A stretch of DNA of 64,000 nucleotides from Ereboglobus luteus. GTDB lineage: Bacteria > Verrucomicrobiota > Verrucomicrobiia > Opitutales > Opitutaceae. Positions 9,095 to 17,806 of the stretch are shown here, piece by piece. The position numbers and the translations under genes are program-made. Where the stretch lies: assembly GCF_003096195.1 (NCBI RefSeq), contig NZ_CP023004.1:225299-289298 (forward strand), written 5' to 3'. Every line of letters starts with the position of its first letter. Position 1 is the first letter of the stretch. The notes beneath the pieces were generated by a model. It saw nothing but the letters and a program-made list of their open reading frames with translations, was not told the DNA's origin and ran no database searches.

Positions 9095-10249
9095 ATGAAG
9101 CCGTCGAAAAAGAATCCCAAATCATCCAAAAAGAAAACGTGCATTGGAGTTCTCACCGCCGGGGGCGACAGTCCTGGCCTCAACGCGGCCATCCGCGCCA
9201 TCGGCAAAACCGCCATCGGCAAAGGCTGGAACGTCATCGGGTTTCGCGACGGATTCCTCGGCATGCTTGAGGATCGCTGGGTCGAGTTGAAAAAGGAGGA
9301 CCTTGCAAACATCCTCACAGTCGGCGGCACTGTGCTCGGCACGAGCCGGCTCAAGCCCCACCGCATGGAAACGCCGAAAGGCCCCGTCGATGTGCGCGAC
9401 AAACTCGTGGCCACCTACAAGCGCCACAAGCTCACCGCGCTCGTTTGCATCGGCGGCGGAGGCACGCACAAAAACGCGCTCAAGCTCGCCGAAAAGGGCC
9501 TCAACATTGTCACGCTGCCAAAGACAATCGACAACGACGTCGCGCACACCGACTCCACCATCGGCTTCGCCACCGCGCTCGAAATCGCAACCGACGCCAT
9601 CGACCGCCTGCACAGCACCGCGCACAGCCACCACCGCATCATCCTCGCCGAAATCATGGGGCACCGCGCCGGCTGGCTCGCCATGGGCGCCGGCCTCGCG
9701 GGCGGCGCGGACGTGATCCTCGTCCCTGAAATCCCCTACGATGTGAACAAAATCGCCGCGGCCATCAAACGCCGCGTCGCGCGGGGCACGAAGTTTAGCA
9801 TCGTGGCCGTCGCCGAGGGCGCGCGCTCCATCGAGGACACGCGGGCCTACGAGGCCGCGCGCCAGGCCGGCAAAAGCGCGACCAACGCCGCGCAAAAACG
9901 CATCGCCAAAACCGTGATCGCCAAGCTCGACGCCGATCACGAGGACAACATCTTTCGCCTCGCCCGCCAGCTCAACACGCTCACCGGTCTCGACTCGCGT
10001 GTATCCATTCTTGGTTACATCCAGCGCGGGGGCACGCCCTCCCACCGCGACCGGCTCCTCGGCACCCGCCTCGGCGCGACCTGCGTGGAAATGATCGCCG
10101 ACGGCAAGTTTGGCATCATGGTCGGGGTCGACGGCGACCGCATCACGACAACCCCGATTTCAAAAGTCGCCGGAAACCTGAAAACACTCCCGCCCGACCA
10201 TCCCCTGATCCGCTCCGCGCGACACCTTGGGACAAACCTGGGCGATTGA
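9095..10249 (+). CDS. pfkA: 6-phosphofructokinase (group III, ATP or mixed type)
   Basis: Phosphorylates fructose-6-phosphate in glycolysis. Signatures: [16 protein letters not shown] at the N-terminus, [11 protein letters not shown] around residue 118, and LPKTIDNDV with the catalytic Asp. MGHRAGWLA and ILGYIQRGG segments follow further on. Established knowledge: residue 104 (E. coli numbering) Gly favours ATP while Asp favours PPi, and Lys at 124 is typical of the group III/PPi-type lineage. This protein shows Gly at 104 and Lys at 124, so ATP use within that lineage is the best guess. The Asp normally preceding residue 104 is Gly here. The N-terminus is lysine-rich. It stands alone, ~105 bp after thiD. 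Confidence 0.92.
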   Translation: MKPSKKNPKSSKKKTCIGVLTAGGDSPGLNAAIRAIGKTAIGKGWNVIGFRDGFLGMLEDRWVELKKEDLANILTVGGTVLGTSRLKPHRMETPKGPVDVRDKLVATYKRHKLTALVCIGGGGTHKNALKLAEKGLNIVTLPKTIDNDVAHTDSTIGFATALEIATDAIDRLHSTAHSHHRIILAEIMGHRAGWLAMGAGLAGGADVILVPEIPYDVNKIAAAIKRRVARGTKFSIVAVAEGARSIEDTRAYEAARQAGKSATNAAQKRIAKTVIAKLDADHEDNIFRLARQLNTLTGLDSRVSILGYIQRGGTPSHRDRLLGTRLGATCVEMIADGKFGIMVGVDGDRITTTPISKVAGNLKTLPPDHPLIRSARHLGTNLGD

Positions 10250-10308
10250 GTTTTTGCCGCGCAATCATCCCCCAATCCACAACCTTGCGGAACGCCGTTC
10301 GATTAACC

Positions 10309-10770
10309 ATGTCAGCAATGCGCATGAAAAACGCAGTTTCCGTTCTCACCATTCTCGTTGCCGCGCTCGTGATGGCGGGATGCAGCACCGTGGACAGCCG
10401 CATCAAGGAAAAGCAATCCGTCTTCGATTCGCTGACGCCAACCGAGCAGGCGAACGTCAGGCAGGGCATCATCGGGGTCGGCTACACGCCCGACATGGTT
10501 TACATGGCGATGGGCAAGGCCGACAAAGTAAAAAGCCGCGTCACGCCCAAAGGCACAGTGACCACCTGGATATACAACCAATATTACCAGGAATACATGG
10601 GGCGCCGTTTTGTCGGCTATCGCCGCGACATGTATTATGATTCGCGGGCAAAAGTCTGGCGCGTGTATTACACGCCGGTGTCCGAGGCGGTTTATCGCGA
10701 CCGCGTGGAGGAAATCGGTCGCGTTGTCTTCCGCGACGACAAGGTCGAGTCAATCGAGCAAGTGCAATAA
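10309..10770 (+). CDS. Small BamE/SmpA-like lipoprotein
   Basis: A ~153-residue lipoprotein. The signal peptide ends in the lipobox LVMAGC, so Cys25 or so would be lipidated. The mature part carries the BamE-like pattern IIGVGYTPDMVYMAMGKADKV, then a Tyr-rich strand region (WIYNQYYQEYMGRR) and a final charged stretch. Proteins with this fold include the OMP-assembly subunit BamE, but many unrelated lipoproteins share it, so no function is assigned. The ATG at 10309 gives a plausible n-region; 10318 and 10324 are alternatives. The three tandem proteins at 54-56 kb share the same C-terminal motif type. Confidence 0.7.
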   Translation: MSAMRMKNAVSVLTILVAALVMAGCSTVDSRIKEKQSVFDSLTPTEQANVRQGIIGVGYTPDMVYMAMGKADKVKSRVTPKGTVTTWIYNQYYQEYMGRRFVGYRRDMYYDSRAKVWRVYYTPVSEAVYRDRVEEIGRVVFRDDKVESIEQVQ

Positions 10771-10885
10771 ACGGGCGCAGCCCTGCGCCATGCCGCCGGA
10801 CGAACACCAAGTCGGGCGCCTCAAATTCGTGATTGCCCTCCCCATCCGCCGCCCTTGAATGCGAGGCCGTTCCCCTTTGGTTTTC

Positions 10886-10960
10886 GCGGGCATAGTATAT
10901 CGGCTATTATGCGTGCTTCCCAAGCATGAGAGGAGGGTTCGATTCCCTCTGCCCGCACCA
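10886..10960 (+). tRNA. tRNA-Gly(CCC)
   Basis: A complete cloverleaf folds from the sequence. The acceptor stem pairs GCGGGCA with TGCCCGC. The anticodon stem CGTGC/GCATG encloses the loop TTCCCAA with anticodon CCC. The T arm is GAGGG-TTCGATT-CCCTC. The discriminator A is followed by an encoded CCA at 10958-10960. Length is 75 nt. It reads GGG glycine codons. Confidence 0.96.
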
Positions 10961-11010
10961 ATGGCCCTGATTGCCGGCCGGCTCCGGCGCGGCCCCTTGC
11001 AGTCTGAATC

Positions 11011-12663
11011 ATGAAAAATATTTTTTGGCGCCTTTTCCTCATACAACAACTTTTTGCATGGTTCGGCGCCGTGCTGGCGCTTGGAGCCGCGCAGGAGCGG
11101 GACAAGAGGCCCAACATCTTTTTCTTTTTTGCCGACGACTGGGGACGCTACGCGGGCGTATACAAGGAAAACCCCGTCAACCAGCTCGTGAACACGCCCG
11201 CAATCGACCGGGTGGGACGCGAAGGCGTGAGATTCACCAACACGCATGTCAACGCGCCCAGTTGCACGCCGAGCCGCAGTGCGTTGTTCTCAGGGCAATA
11301 CTTTTACCGCACCGGACGCGGCGCGATCCTGCGCCCCGCGATCTGGGATGAATCGATTCCGACCTTCCCGTTGCTGCTCGAAAAGTCCGGCTATTTTATC
11401 GGCCACACTTACAAGGCGTGGGGACCGGGAGTGCCGGCAAACGCTCCATTCGGCGCCAAGCGCACGCAATTCACCGGCGCGGGCAATCGCTTCAACAGAT
11501 TTTCCCAGAACGTCACCAAGCTCGTAGCAAAAGGCGGGAACCTCGATGCCGCCAAGGAGCAGATTTACAAGGAGTGCATTGACAACTTCGAGGCGTTTCT
11601 CGCCAAGCGGCGCGCCACGCCGGAGGACGCGACAAAACCGTTTTGTTATTATTTCGGCCCCACAAACACGCACCGCGCATGGGAAAAAGGCTCGGGCAAG
11701 GCGCTCTGGAATCTCGACCCCGAAAAATTGAAGGGACGCATGCCCAAATTCCTGCCCGACGTGCCCGAGGTGAGGCAGGATTTTTGCGATTATCTCGGCG
11801 AAGTGCTCGCGCTCGATGCCGTGCTCGAACGGTTCATCGCCAAGCTCGAGGCCATGGGCGAGCTCGACAACACGGTCATCGTTCTGAGCGGCGATCATGG
11901 CATCCCCGGTTTTCCGCGGGCGAAGTGCAACCTCTACAACATCGGCACTGAAGTCGCGCTGCTCGTGCGCTGGGGAGACAAGGTCAAGGGCGGTCGCACG
12001 GTGGACGACTTCATCAACCTGATGGACCTCGCGCCCACGTTTCTGGAAATCGGCGGGGAAAAACCGCCCGCCTGCATGACGGGCCGCAGCATCCTGCCGC
12101 TGCTGCTCTCCGACAAAAACGGGCAGATTGATCCGGCACGCGATTACGTTGTCACCGGACGCGAAAGGCATGTCGAACGCGCGCGCGCCGACCTCACGCC
12201 GTATCCGCAACGCGCCATCCGCACGAAGGACTTTTTGTATATTCGCAACTTCAAGCCCGAACGCTGGCCCGTCGGCGATCCTTACGCTTGGAACGCCAAA
12301 AAACTGCCCGCGGATTTTGCCGAAAAAAGCAACTCCACGCATTTCGCGTTTGCGGACATGGACGCGAGCCCGACAAAAACCTGGCTCATGCTGCACGGCT
12401 CCAAACCGGAGTGGATTGTGCACTGGAAATACGCCTTTGGAAAACGTCCCGCGGAAGAGTTGTATGATTTGCGCACCGACCCCGACTGCCTCGTCAACGT
12501 CGCGACCGATGCGGATTACAACAAGCAGCGCCAAACGCTTGCCGCCCGCATGATGGAGGTGCTTGCGCAGACCAACGACCCGCGCGTGACAAACGGCGGA
12601 GACATGTTCGAAAACCCGCCCTTTGCCGGACCGGGAACGGAAGAAATCAGAAAGCCCCGGTGA
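11011..12663 (+). CDS. Secreted sulfatase (family S1)
   Basis: Hydrolyses sulfate esters, probably of host or algal polysaccharides, outside the cytoplasm. Residues 1-27 form a signal peptide ending near LALGAAQ. The metal-binding Asp pair is in FADDWG (about 42-43). The catalytic motif CTPSR (Cys85-Arg89) is the CxPSR type whose Cys is matured to formylglycine by an anaerobic or aerobic maturase; no maturase gene is in the window. LSGDHGIPG supplies the later Asp/His metal ligands. It ends without membrane anchors. It follows tRNA-Gly and has no susC/susD-like partner here, so the substrate is open. Confidence 0.93.
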   Translation: MKNIFWRLFLIQQLFAWFGAVLALGAAQERDKRPNIFFFFADDWGRYAGVYKENPVNQLVNTPAIDRVGREGVRFTNTHVNAPSCTPSRSALFSGQYFYRTGRGAILRPAIWDESIPTFPLLLEKSGYFIGHTYKAWGPGVPANAPFGAKRTQFTGAGNRFNRFSQNVTKLVAKGGNLDAAKEQIYKECIDNFEAFLAKRRATPEDATKPFCYYFGPTNTHRAWEKGSGKALWNLDPEKLKGRMPKFLPDVPEVRQDFCDYLGEVLALDAVLERFIAKLEAMGELDNTVIVLSGDHGIPGFPRAKCNLYNIGTEVALLVRWGDKVKGGRTVDDFINLMDLAPTFLEIGGEKPPACMTGRSILPLLLSDKNGQIDPARDYVVTGRERHVERARADLTPYPQRAIRTKDFLYIRNFKPERWPVGDPYAWNAKKLPADFAEKSNSTHFAFADMDASPTKTWLMLHGSKPEWIVHWKYAFGKRPAEELYDLRTDPDCLVNVATDADYNKQRQTLAARMMEVLAQTNDPRVTNGGDMFENPPFAGPGTEEIRKPR

Positions 12664-12784
12664 CAAAAATCGAAAAGGCCGGCGCGTAAAAAATGCGGCG
12701 TGCGGGACTCTCGCGGGACAAAACGCAGCGTGTGAATAACAATGGCTTTCCTCATGCCGCGACTTGCGCACGTTTGATGGCGCA

Positions 12785-13606
12785 ATGACTTTCCTGTTCT
12801 GGCTCAAAAAAATCATCGGACTCTTTTTCATGCCGCTGCAGTTCGCGCTTATTATCGGCGTGATCGGCGTGGTGTTCATCTGGCTTCGCAAACGCGAGAA
12901 GCTCGCGCGCATCGGCCGCGTCATGATCACGCTCGCCGTGCTCGTGCTCCTGCTTGCTTCAAACCGCGGCGTTGCCATCCGGCTTGCGCGCCCGCTTGAG
13001 TCCGCCTACGCGCCGATACCGGAGTTAAAATCGGCGTTTGATCCGGCGAATCCCGCCGTGCCCGCCCAGCTCGCCGCGTGCAAATACGTGCTCGTGCTCG
13101 GCAGCGGCCATGCCGACGCCCCCGCGCGCTCCCGCATCAACCAGCTCAGCAATTCCGGGCGCGCGCGGCTTGCCGAGGCGTTGCGAATCCTCCGCGTGCT
13201 GCCACCCGACACGAAGTTGATCGTCTCCGGTTATCATCTGCGCGGCCCTTCGCACGCGCAAGTCAGCGCCGAGGCCGCCGAATCGCTCGGCATCGATCCC
13301 GGGCGCATCATTCGCATGGACGAAGCCCGCGACACCGATGATGAAATCCGCACAGCCGTTGAAATCGCAAACGGCGCGCCGGTCGCGCTGGTCACGTCCG
13401 CGTGGCACATGCCTCGCGCGATGCACATGTGCGGACATCACAAACTCGACGCCCTCGCCTGCCCCGCCGACTACCTGCTTCCCTCAAGCGACAACGAAGG
13501 CGCGCTGGCATGGTTTCGCTTTGAGCTCGGCGCGTTCGAATGCAGCAGCAAGGCGATCCGCGAACGCATCGGGCGTCTGTTTTTATTGAAAAACTCGATT
13601 CTCTAA
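12785..13606 (+). CDS. ElyC/SanA/YdcF-family membrane protein (DUF218)
   Basis: Two N-terminal membrane helices (about residues 10-32 and 43-62) are followed by a periplasmic DUF218 domain. That domain contains KYVLVLGSGH, TKLIVSGYHLRGPSH, AEAAESLGID, ARDTDDEIRTAVEIA and LVTSAWHMPRAM. The two-helix arrangement matches E. coli ElyC, which affects envelope and peptidoglycan precursor metabolism at low temperature. The exact reaction is not established. The ATG at 12785 is preferred to the upstream in-frame TTG at 12764. Length of 273 is normal for the family. Confidence 0.85.
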   Translation: MTFLFWLKKIIGLFFMPLQFALIIGVIGVVFIWLRKREKLARIGRVMITLAVLVLLLASNRGVAIRLARPLESAYAPIPELKSAFDPANPAVPAQLAACKYVLVLGSGHADAPARSRINQLSNSGRARLAEALRILRVLPPDTKLIVSGYHLRGPSHAQVSAEAAESLGIDPGRIIRMDEARDTDDEIRTAVEIANGAPVALVTSAWHMPRAMHMCGHHKLDALACPADYLLPSSDNEGALAWFRFELGAFECSSKAIRERIGRLFLLKNSIL

Positions 13607-13619
13607 AAAACGCGCCGCG

Positions 13620-13814
13620 CTACTTTTTCTTCCGTCCCGCGAAAAACGACAGGTAGATGCCGACCACGGCGATGAGGATCAGCCACCAGAAATAACGCAG
13701 CTCGCGCGCGGCCAGACTGGCGAAGGCGAGCACGCGCGGGAAAATGAGGCACAGGGCGATCGCAACGAGGATCGTAACTGCGATGAGAATTCTTTTGCGC
13801 GTTTCGGGTGTCAT
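13620..13814 (-). CDS. Small two-helix membrane protein
   Basis: A 64-residue protein with two hydrophobic helices (ILIAVTILVAIALCLIF and FWWLILIAVVGIYLSFF) and a basic end RKKK. Its end is convergent with and 14 bp from the ElyC-like gene. It starts 35 bp downstream of the proC stop on the same strand, so it could be the last gene of a proC transcript. No family is recognised. Confidence 0.55.
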   Translation of the reverse strand: MTPETRKRILIAVTILVAIALCLIFPRVLAFASLAARELRYFWWLILIAVVGIYLSFFAGRKKK

Positions 13815-13849
13815 TGTCCGGCGGATGTGATGGAAACCAAACTTGTGCG

Positions 13850-14656
13850 TCAGTCGCGAGAAAGCTCCTCCGAGCGCGCGGTGGCGGCGAGGACCGTCTC
13901 CTTGATGATGCCGCGGAAATCGCGCGCTGCCATGCGCTGCAACCCGGCATAAGTAGTGCCGTTGGGCGAGGTGACTTGGTCACGCAGCGTCTCGGCTTCC
14001 TCGCTGCCCTGCGCGAGAAGTTTCGCGGAGCCGAGAAGCGTTTCGATGGCGAGCTGTTTGGCGGAGTCGCGGTCGAGTCCCGCGGCAACCCCCGCATCGC
14101 GAAGCGCGGCGGCAAATTCAAAGACATACGCCGGACCGCTTCCGCTCAGACCGGTGACCGCGTCGAGTTGCGTCTCCTCAACCGCGACGACGCGTCCAAG
14201 CGAGCCAAGCACCTGGTCGATGTTCGCGCGGTCGGTTTCGGCAAGCGACGAGAGCGACGCCCACGCGGTGACTCCGGCGCCGATTTGGCCGGGCGTGTTG
14301 GGCATGGCGCGGACAATGTTGCGCGCGTTGGGAAATGTTTGCGCGAGGCGCGCGAGACGCTTGCCCGCGAGGATCGAGATGATAAGCTTGCCGCGGGTGA
14401 GTTCGGCGAGGCTGGCGTCGAGCTGGGCGAGCTGCTGCGGTTTGCAGGCAAGAACAACAGTGCCGGCTCCGGCGAGCAGTGTTTCGAGATTGTTGGTCGC
14501 GGCGATTCCGGTGCGCGCGGCGAGATCGGCCGCGGTCGTGTCGGTCGCGCTGCCGAGGCACGCGATCTGCGCGGGAGTGCGCGCCCCTTTGTTGATGAGC
14601 CCGGTGACAATCGCCGAAGCCATGCGACCCGCGCCGAGAAATGAAATGTGGTTCAT
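13850..14656 (-). CDS. proC: Pyrroline-5-carboxylate reductase
   Basis: Last step of proline synthesis: NAD(P)H-dependent reduction of pyrroline-5-carboxylate. The N-terminus shows the Rossmann motif ISFLGAGRMASAIVTGL. Family segments follow: VVLACKPQQL, IVRAMPNTP and VTGLSGSGPAYVFEF. The C-terminal signature is QVTSPNGTTYAGLQ. Length of 268 is normal. The ATG at 14656 is chosen because the dinucleotide fold begins there; the in-frame codons upstream to 14695 are not conserved in character. Confidence 0.95.
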   Translation of the reverse strand: MNHISFLGAGRMASAIVTGLINKGARTPAQIACLGSATDTTAADLAARTGIAATNNLETLLAGAGTVVLACKPQQLAQLDASLAELTRGKLIISILAGKRLARLAQTFPNARNIVRAMPNTPGQIGAGVTAWASLSSLAETDRANIDQVLGSLGRVVAVEETQLDAVTGLSGSGPAYVFEFAAALRDAGVAAGLDRDSAKQLAIETLLGSAKLLAQGSEEAETLRDQVTSPNGTTYAGLQRMAARDFRGIIKETVLAATARSEELSRD

Positions 14657-14787
14657 GAGCGTTGTGTTATTCTGGCAGCAGAAAGGCGGAGGCAATTTTT
14701 CGATTCTCGATTTTCGATTTTGAATTGGGAACTACCGCTCCATTTTTGCATTCGTTTTCGCGCGGCAACGCTCAATCCAAAATTTCA

Positions 14788-16032
14788 TCATCGTCTCAGT
14801 TCCGCGCCCTGGAAGTGAACGTGTATGTGGTGCACTTTTTTCACGCGGTTTTTAATGATGCCGGTGGCAAGGTCCACGCTCTCGGGAACTTCGATGCGGC
14901 GAAGATCCACGACGGCGTGGTAGCCGCGTTCCGAAAAAGTGTCGATGAGCATCGCAAGGGCGAGGGGATCATCGAACAGCGGGTCTTCGCTGTTGATGTC
15001 GGCGCGCCCGGAAATGGCGTGGCGAATGACGATGGGCATCAGTTTCTTTTCGATAAAACTGACGACGCGCTCGAAAAGCCCGGCGTGCTCGGTTTCGTAG
15101 GAATCGAGGCGTTTGACGAGATCCTGGCGCGCGTGGACAATGATGTCGCTGGCGAGCGGCAGGGTGCGCACGCGGTCGTAGGTGCGCGGGTCGAGCTCGA
15201 GCGAGCTTTGGTAGCGGAGCTCGGCGAGGATTTTTTCATCAACCTCGGCAATGCTGCCCTCGGAGATAACGAAGTGGTAGTTGAAGTTTTCCTTGAGCGA
15301 CTGGAGCGCCGCCCAGGTTTGCTCCTTGAACACACGGTAGCGATGTCGCGCGAGGGGCACGTCGAAATCGGTCGAGCGTTCCTCGAGCAACTCGCCGATA
15401 CCTGTGCGGCGAACCTCCTCGTTGTGCTGGAGAATTTCGCGCCCGCGCTGAAGCTGGCGCTCGACGCTGGTTTTCTCGTCAACGAAAAGCACCATGATGT
15501 GGATGGTGGGCTTGCGAAAATGCGCATGGAGCGGGGTGTCGAAAAATTCCGCGCGGAGCTGGTCCATTTTGGCGACAAGCATTTTCATGCACTCGACCTG
15601 GACCTGCGTGCGCGGGAATCCGTCGAGGATGACGCCGTCGGCGTATTCGGGCTTGAGGAGTTCGCGCATGAGCAAGCCGACAACCTCGCGGTCGCCGACC
15701 ATGTTGCCGGATTCCTTGATGCGCCTGGCCTCGGGAGAGGCGAGGAGCGAACTCATGACGATGGGCTCGCAGGTGAAGCCGCGTGTTTTTTGGATGAAGT
15801 TGGCGTGAGTGCCCTTGCCGGAGCCGGGCGCGCCGCCGAGCAGGAGCAGTTCCTTGGGGAATCGGAGATTTTCGCGCCCGCGCTCATGCTCGAGATCGTT
15901 CCACACGGCGTCGAAGATGATTTGAGCGTCCTTGATTTCGAGATCGTTTGTGGTGTTGGCGCGCGGAGCGGTCGCGGCGGCGTTTTTTTTGCCGCCGGCG
16001 TCCGTGTTATTTTGATCGGGAACGGGTTTCAT
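14788..16032 (-). CDS. Adenylate kinase-like NMP kinase with long C-terminal extension
   Basis: Residues ~55-230 form a nucleoside-monophosphate kinase core: P-loop LGGAPGSGKGTHA, NMP-binding region, and VILDGFPRTQVQ, as in adenylate kinases (ATP + AMP to 2 ADP). The protein is 414 residues against ~190-215 for normal Adk. It has an N-terminal ~50-residue polar leader and a ~170-residue C-terminal part (from about residue 245) that I do not recognise. That part is mixed alpha/beta in character and ends in the His-rich VHHIHVHFQG. The gene follows glyS by 24 bp on the same strand, so the two are likely co-transcribed. The function of the added domain is unknown. Confidence 0.8.
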   Translation of the reverse strand: MKPVPDQNNTDAGGKKNAAATAPRANTTNDLEIKDAQIIFDAVWNDLEHERGRENLRFPKELLLLGGAPGSGKGTHANFIQKTRGFTCEPIVMSSLLASPEARRIKESGNMVGDREVVGLLMRELLKPEYADGVILDGFPRTQVQVECMKMLVAKMDQLRAEFFDTPLHAHFRKPTIHIMVLFVDEKTSVERQLQRGREILQHNEEVRRTGIGELLEERSTDFDVPLARHRYRVFKEQTWAALQSLKENFNYHFVISEGSIAEVDEKILAELRYQSSLELDPRTYDRVRTLPLASDIIVHARQDLVKRLDSYETEHAGLFERVVSFIEKKLMPIVIRHAISGRADINSEDPLFDDPLALAMLIDTFSERGYHAVVDLRRIEVPESVDLATGIIKNRVKKVHHIHVHFQGAELRR

Positions 16033-16056
16033 GGGAAGAAAACGAGCGGGGTTGGA

Positions 16057-17583
16057 TCAATACACCTTCTCTTCGAGAAGCGCGAAGAGCTCGGCCTCGG
16101 TGATACGGGTTTGCTGCATCGTGTCGCGGTCGCGGAGGGTGAAGGTGCCGTCCTTTTCAATTGTGTCGAAGTCGATCGTCACGCACCAGGGCGTGCCGAT
16201 TTCGTCCTGGCGGCGGTAGCGGCGGCCGATGGCGCCGGACTCGTCGTAGAAGGCGGTGTATTTGCGTTTAATTTTTTTGTAGAGTTCCTGGGCGCGGCCG
16301 ACGAGCGCCTCCTTGTTTTTGAGGAGCGGGAGCACCGCCACCTTCACCGGCGCGATGCGCGGCGAAAGGCGGAGCACGGTGCGAGTCTCGGTGTTACCCT
16401 TCTCATCGGTGACCTGCTCCTCGGCGTAGGCGGCGCAGAGCACGGCGAGGAAAATGCGGTCGGTGCCCACGGCGGGCTCGATCACATGCGGGACGAATTT
16501 CTTCTTCGTGGCCTCGTCGAAAATTTCCTGCGGCTTGCCGCTGGCCTCGGCGTGTTGCGTGAGGTCGTAGTTGCCGCGCGCGGCGATGCCCCAGAGTTCC
16601 TGCACGCCGAAGGGATACTTGAACATGATGTCCGTCGTGCCCTTCGAGTAAAACGAGAGCTTGGCCTTCGGGTGGTCGTAGAGCGAGAGGTGCGAATCGG
16701 GCAGGCCGATGGAAATGAGCCACTGGCGGCACCATTCGATCCAGTCCTTGTGGCACTGCGCCCAGTCGGCGTCCTCGTGGATGAAGTATTCCATTTCCAT
16801 CTGCTCGAACTCGCGCGAGCGGAAGATGAAGTTGCGCGGCGTGATTTCGTTGCGGAACGACTTGCCGACTTGCGCGATGCCGAAGGGCAGTTTCACGCGG
16901 CCGGTGTCCACGACGTTCTTAAAATCGACGAACATGCCCTGCGCGGTTTCGGGGCGCAGGTAGGCGACGGCGGACGCGTCGCGGAGCGCGCCGACGTAGG
17001 TTTCGAACATCATGTTGAACGCGCGCGGCGGCGTGAGGCTGCCGGGCTCGCCGGTGGCGGGCGACGGGATGAGTGGAATCTCGTCGGGCTGCGCCTCGGT
17101 GAGGTCCTTGGGTTGCACGGACGCGAGCTCGCCCTGGATCGCCTTCTTGCGCTTGAGCGTTTCAGCGGCGGCCTGAAGCTCGGCGGCGGTGTTTTCGCTT
17201 TCGAGCGCGGAAACGTAGCCGACCGTTTTGCCATCGACGACGACGGGCGAGAAGAAGAGCTGGTCGGCGCGGTAGCGTTGTTTACTGACCTTGCAATCGA
17301 CGAGCGGGTCGGTGAAGCCTGCGATATGGCCAGAGGCCGCCCAAACTTTCGGGTGCATGATGATCGACGACTCGATGCCGACGATGTCGTCGCGGCGGCG
17401 CACCATGTCGTTCCACCAGCAGTCGCGGATGTTTTTCTTCATCTCGGAGCCGAGCGGGCCGTAGTCAAAAAAGCCGTTGAGGCCGCCGTAGATTTCGGAG
17501 GATTGGAAAATGAAACCGCGGCGCTTGCAAAGCGCGACGATGGTTTCCATGGAGACTTCGGCGGGTGTGGACTGCGTTGACAT
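16057..17583 (-). CDS. glyS: Glycyl-tRNA synthetase (single-chain, alpha2 type)
   Basis: Class II synthetase charging tRNA-Gly. The start at 17583 ([20 protein letters not shown]) is chosen because the conserved body begins there; the open frame extends to 17727 without conserved sequence. Motifs: [18 protein letters not shown], the flipping region [21 protein letters not shown] (motif 2 region), [14 protein letters not shown], and a C-terminal anticodon-binding part ending [11 protein letters not shown] ~60-residue insertion (about 130-195) separates early segments. It is the eukaryote/archaeal-like alpha2 form rather than the alpha/beta GlyQ-GlyS form. Confidence 0.94.
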   Translation of the reverse strand: MSTQSTPAEVSMETIVALCKRRGFIFQSSEIYGGLNGFFDYGPLGSEMKKNIRDCWWNDMVRRRDDIVGIESSIIMHPKVWAASGHIAGFTDPLVDCKVSKQRYRADQLFFSPVVVDGKTVGYVSALESENTAAELQAAAETLKRKKAIQGELASVQPKDLTEAQPDEIPLIPSPATGEPGSLTPPRAFNMMFETYVGALRDASAVAYLRPETAQGMFVDFKNVVDTGRVKLPFGIAQVGKSFRNEITPRNFIFRSREFEQMEMEYFIHEDADWAQCHKDWIEWCRQWLISIGLPDSHLSLYDHPKAKLSFYSKGTTDIMFKYPFGVQELWGIAARGNYDLTQHAEASGKPQEIFDEATKKKFVPHVIEPAVGTDRIFLAVLCAAYAEEQVTDEKGNTETRTVLRLSPRIAPVKVAVLPLLKNKEALVGRAQELYKKIKRKYTAFYDESGAIGRRYRRQDEIGTPWCVTIDFDTIEKDGTFTLRDRDTMQQTRITEAELFALLEEKVY

Positions 17584-17806
17584 AAGTGTGTTGTGAGTGG
17601 CGTTGGATGAAAAATAAAAACAAGAAACAAAACGCACGCGGGGCGCGCGGTCAATGACGGGTTGCCGCGATTGCGCCGGCATCGCATCCGCCATTTCGCG
17701 CGATTGGCCCCCTTGCGCGAGCGCCAACGCCTCTCATTTGCAATGCGAGATAAAGTTCTTGCTGCCGCGGCGGGGCGCACGTTGTCTTTCGTGACGCCCA
17801 AAAACA

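Noticed and set aside
11290-12978. A 562-codon open frame antisense to the sulfatase
   Set aside because: No recognisable domain and low-complexity composition; the sulfatase on the other strand has all its catalytic motifs.
14662-17580. A 972-codon open frame on the plus strand
   Set aside because: It lies antisense to adk-like and glyS, whose proteins are clearly real. Long antisense open frames are common in GC-rich DNA, and this translation shows no domain.
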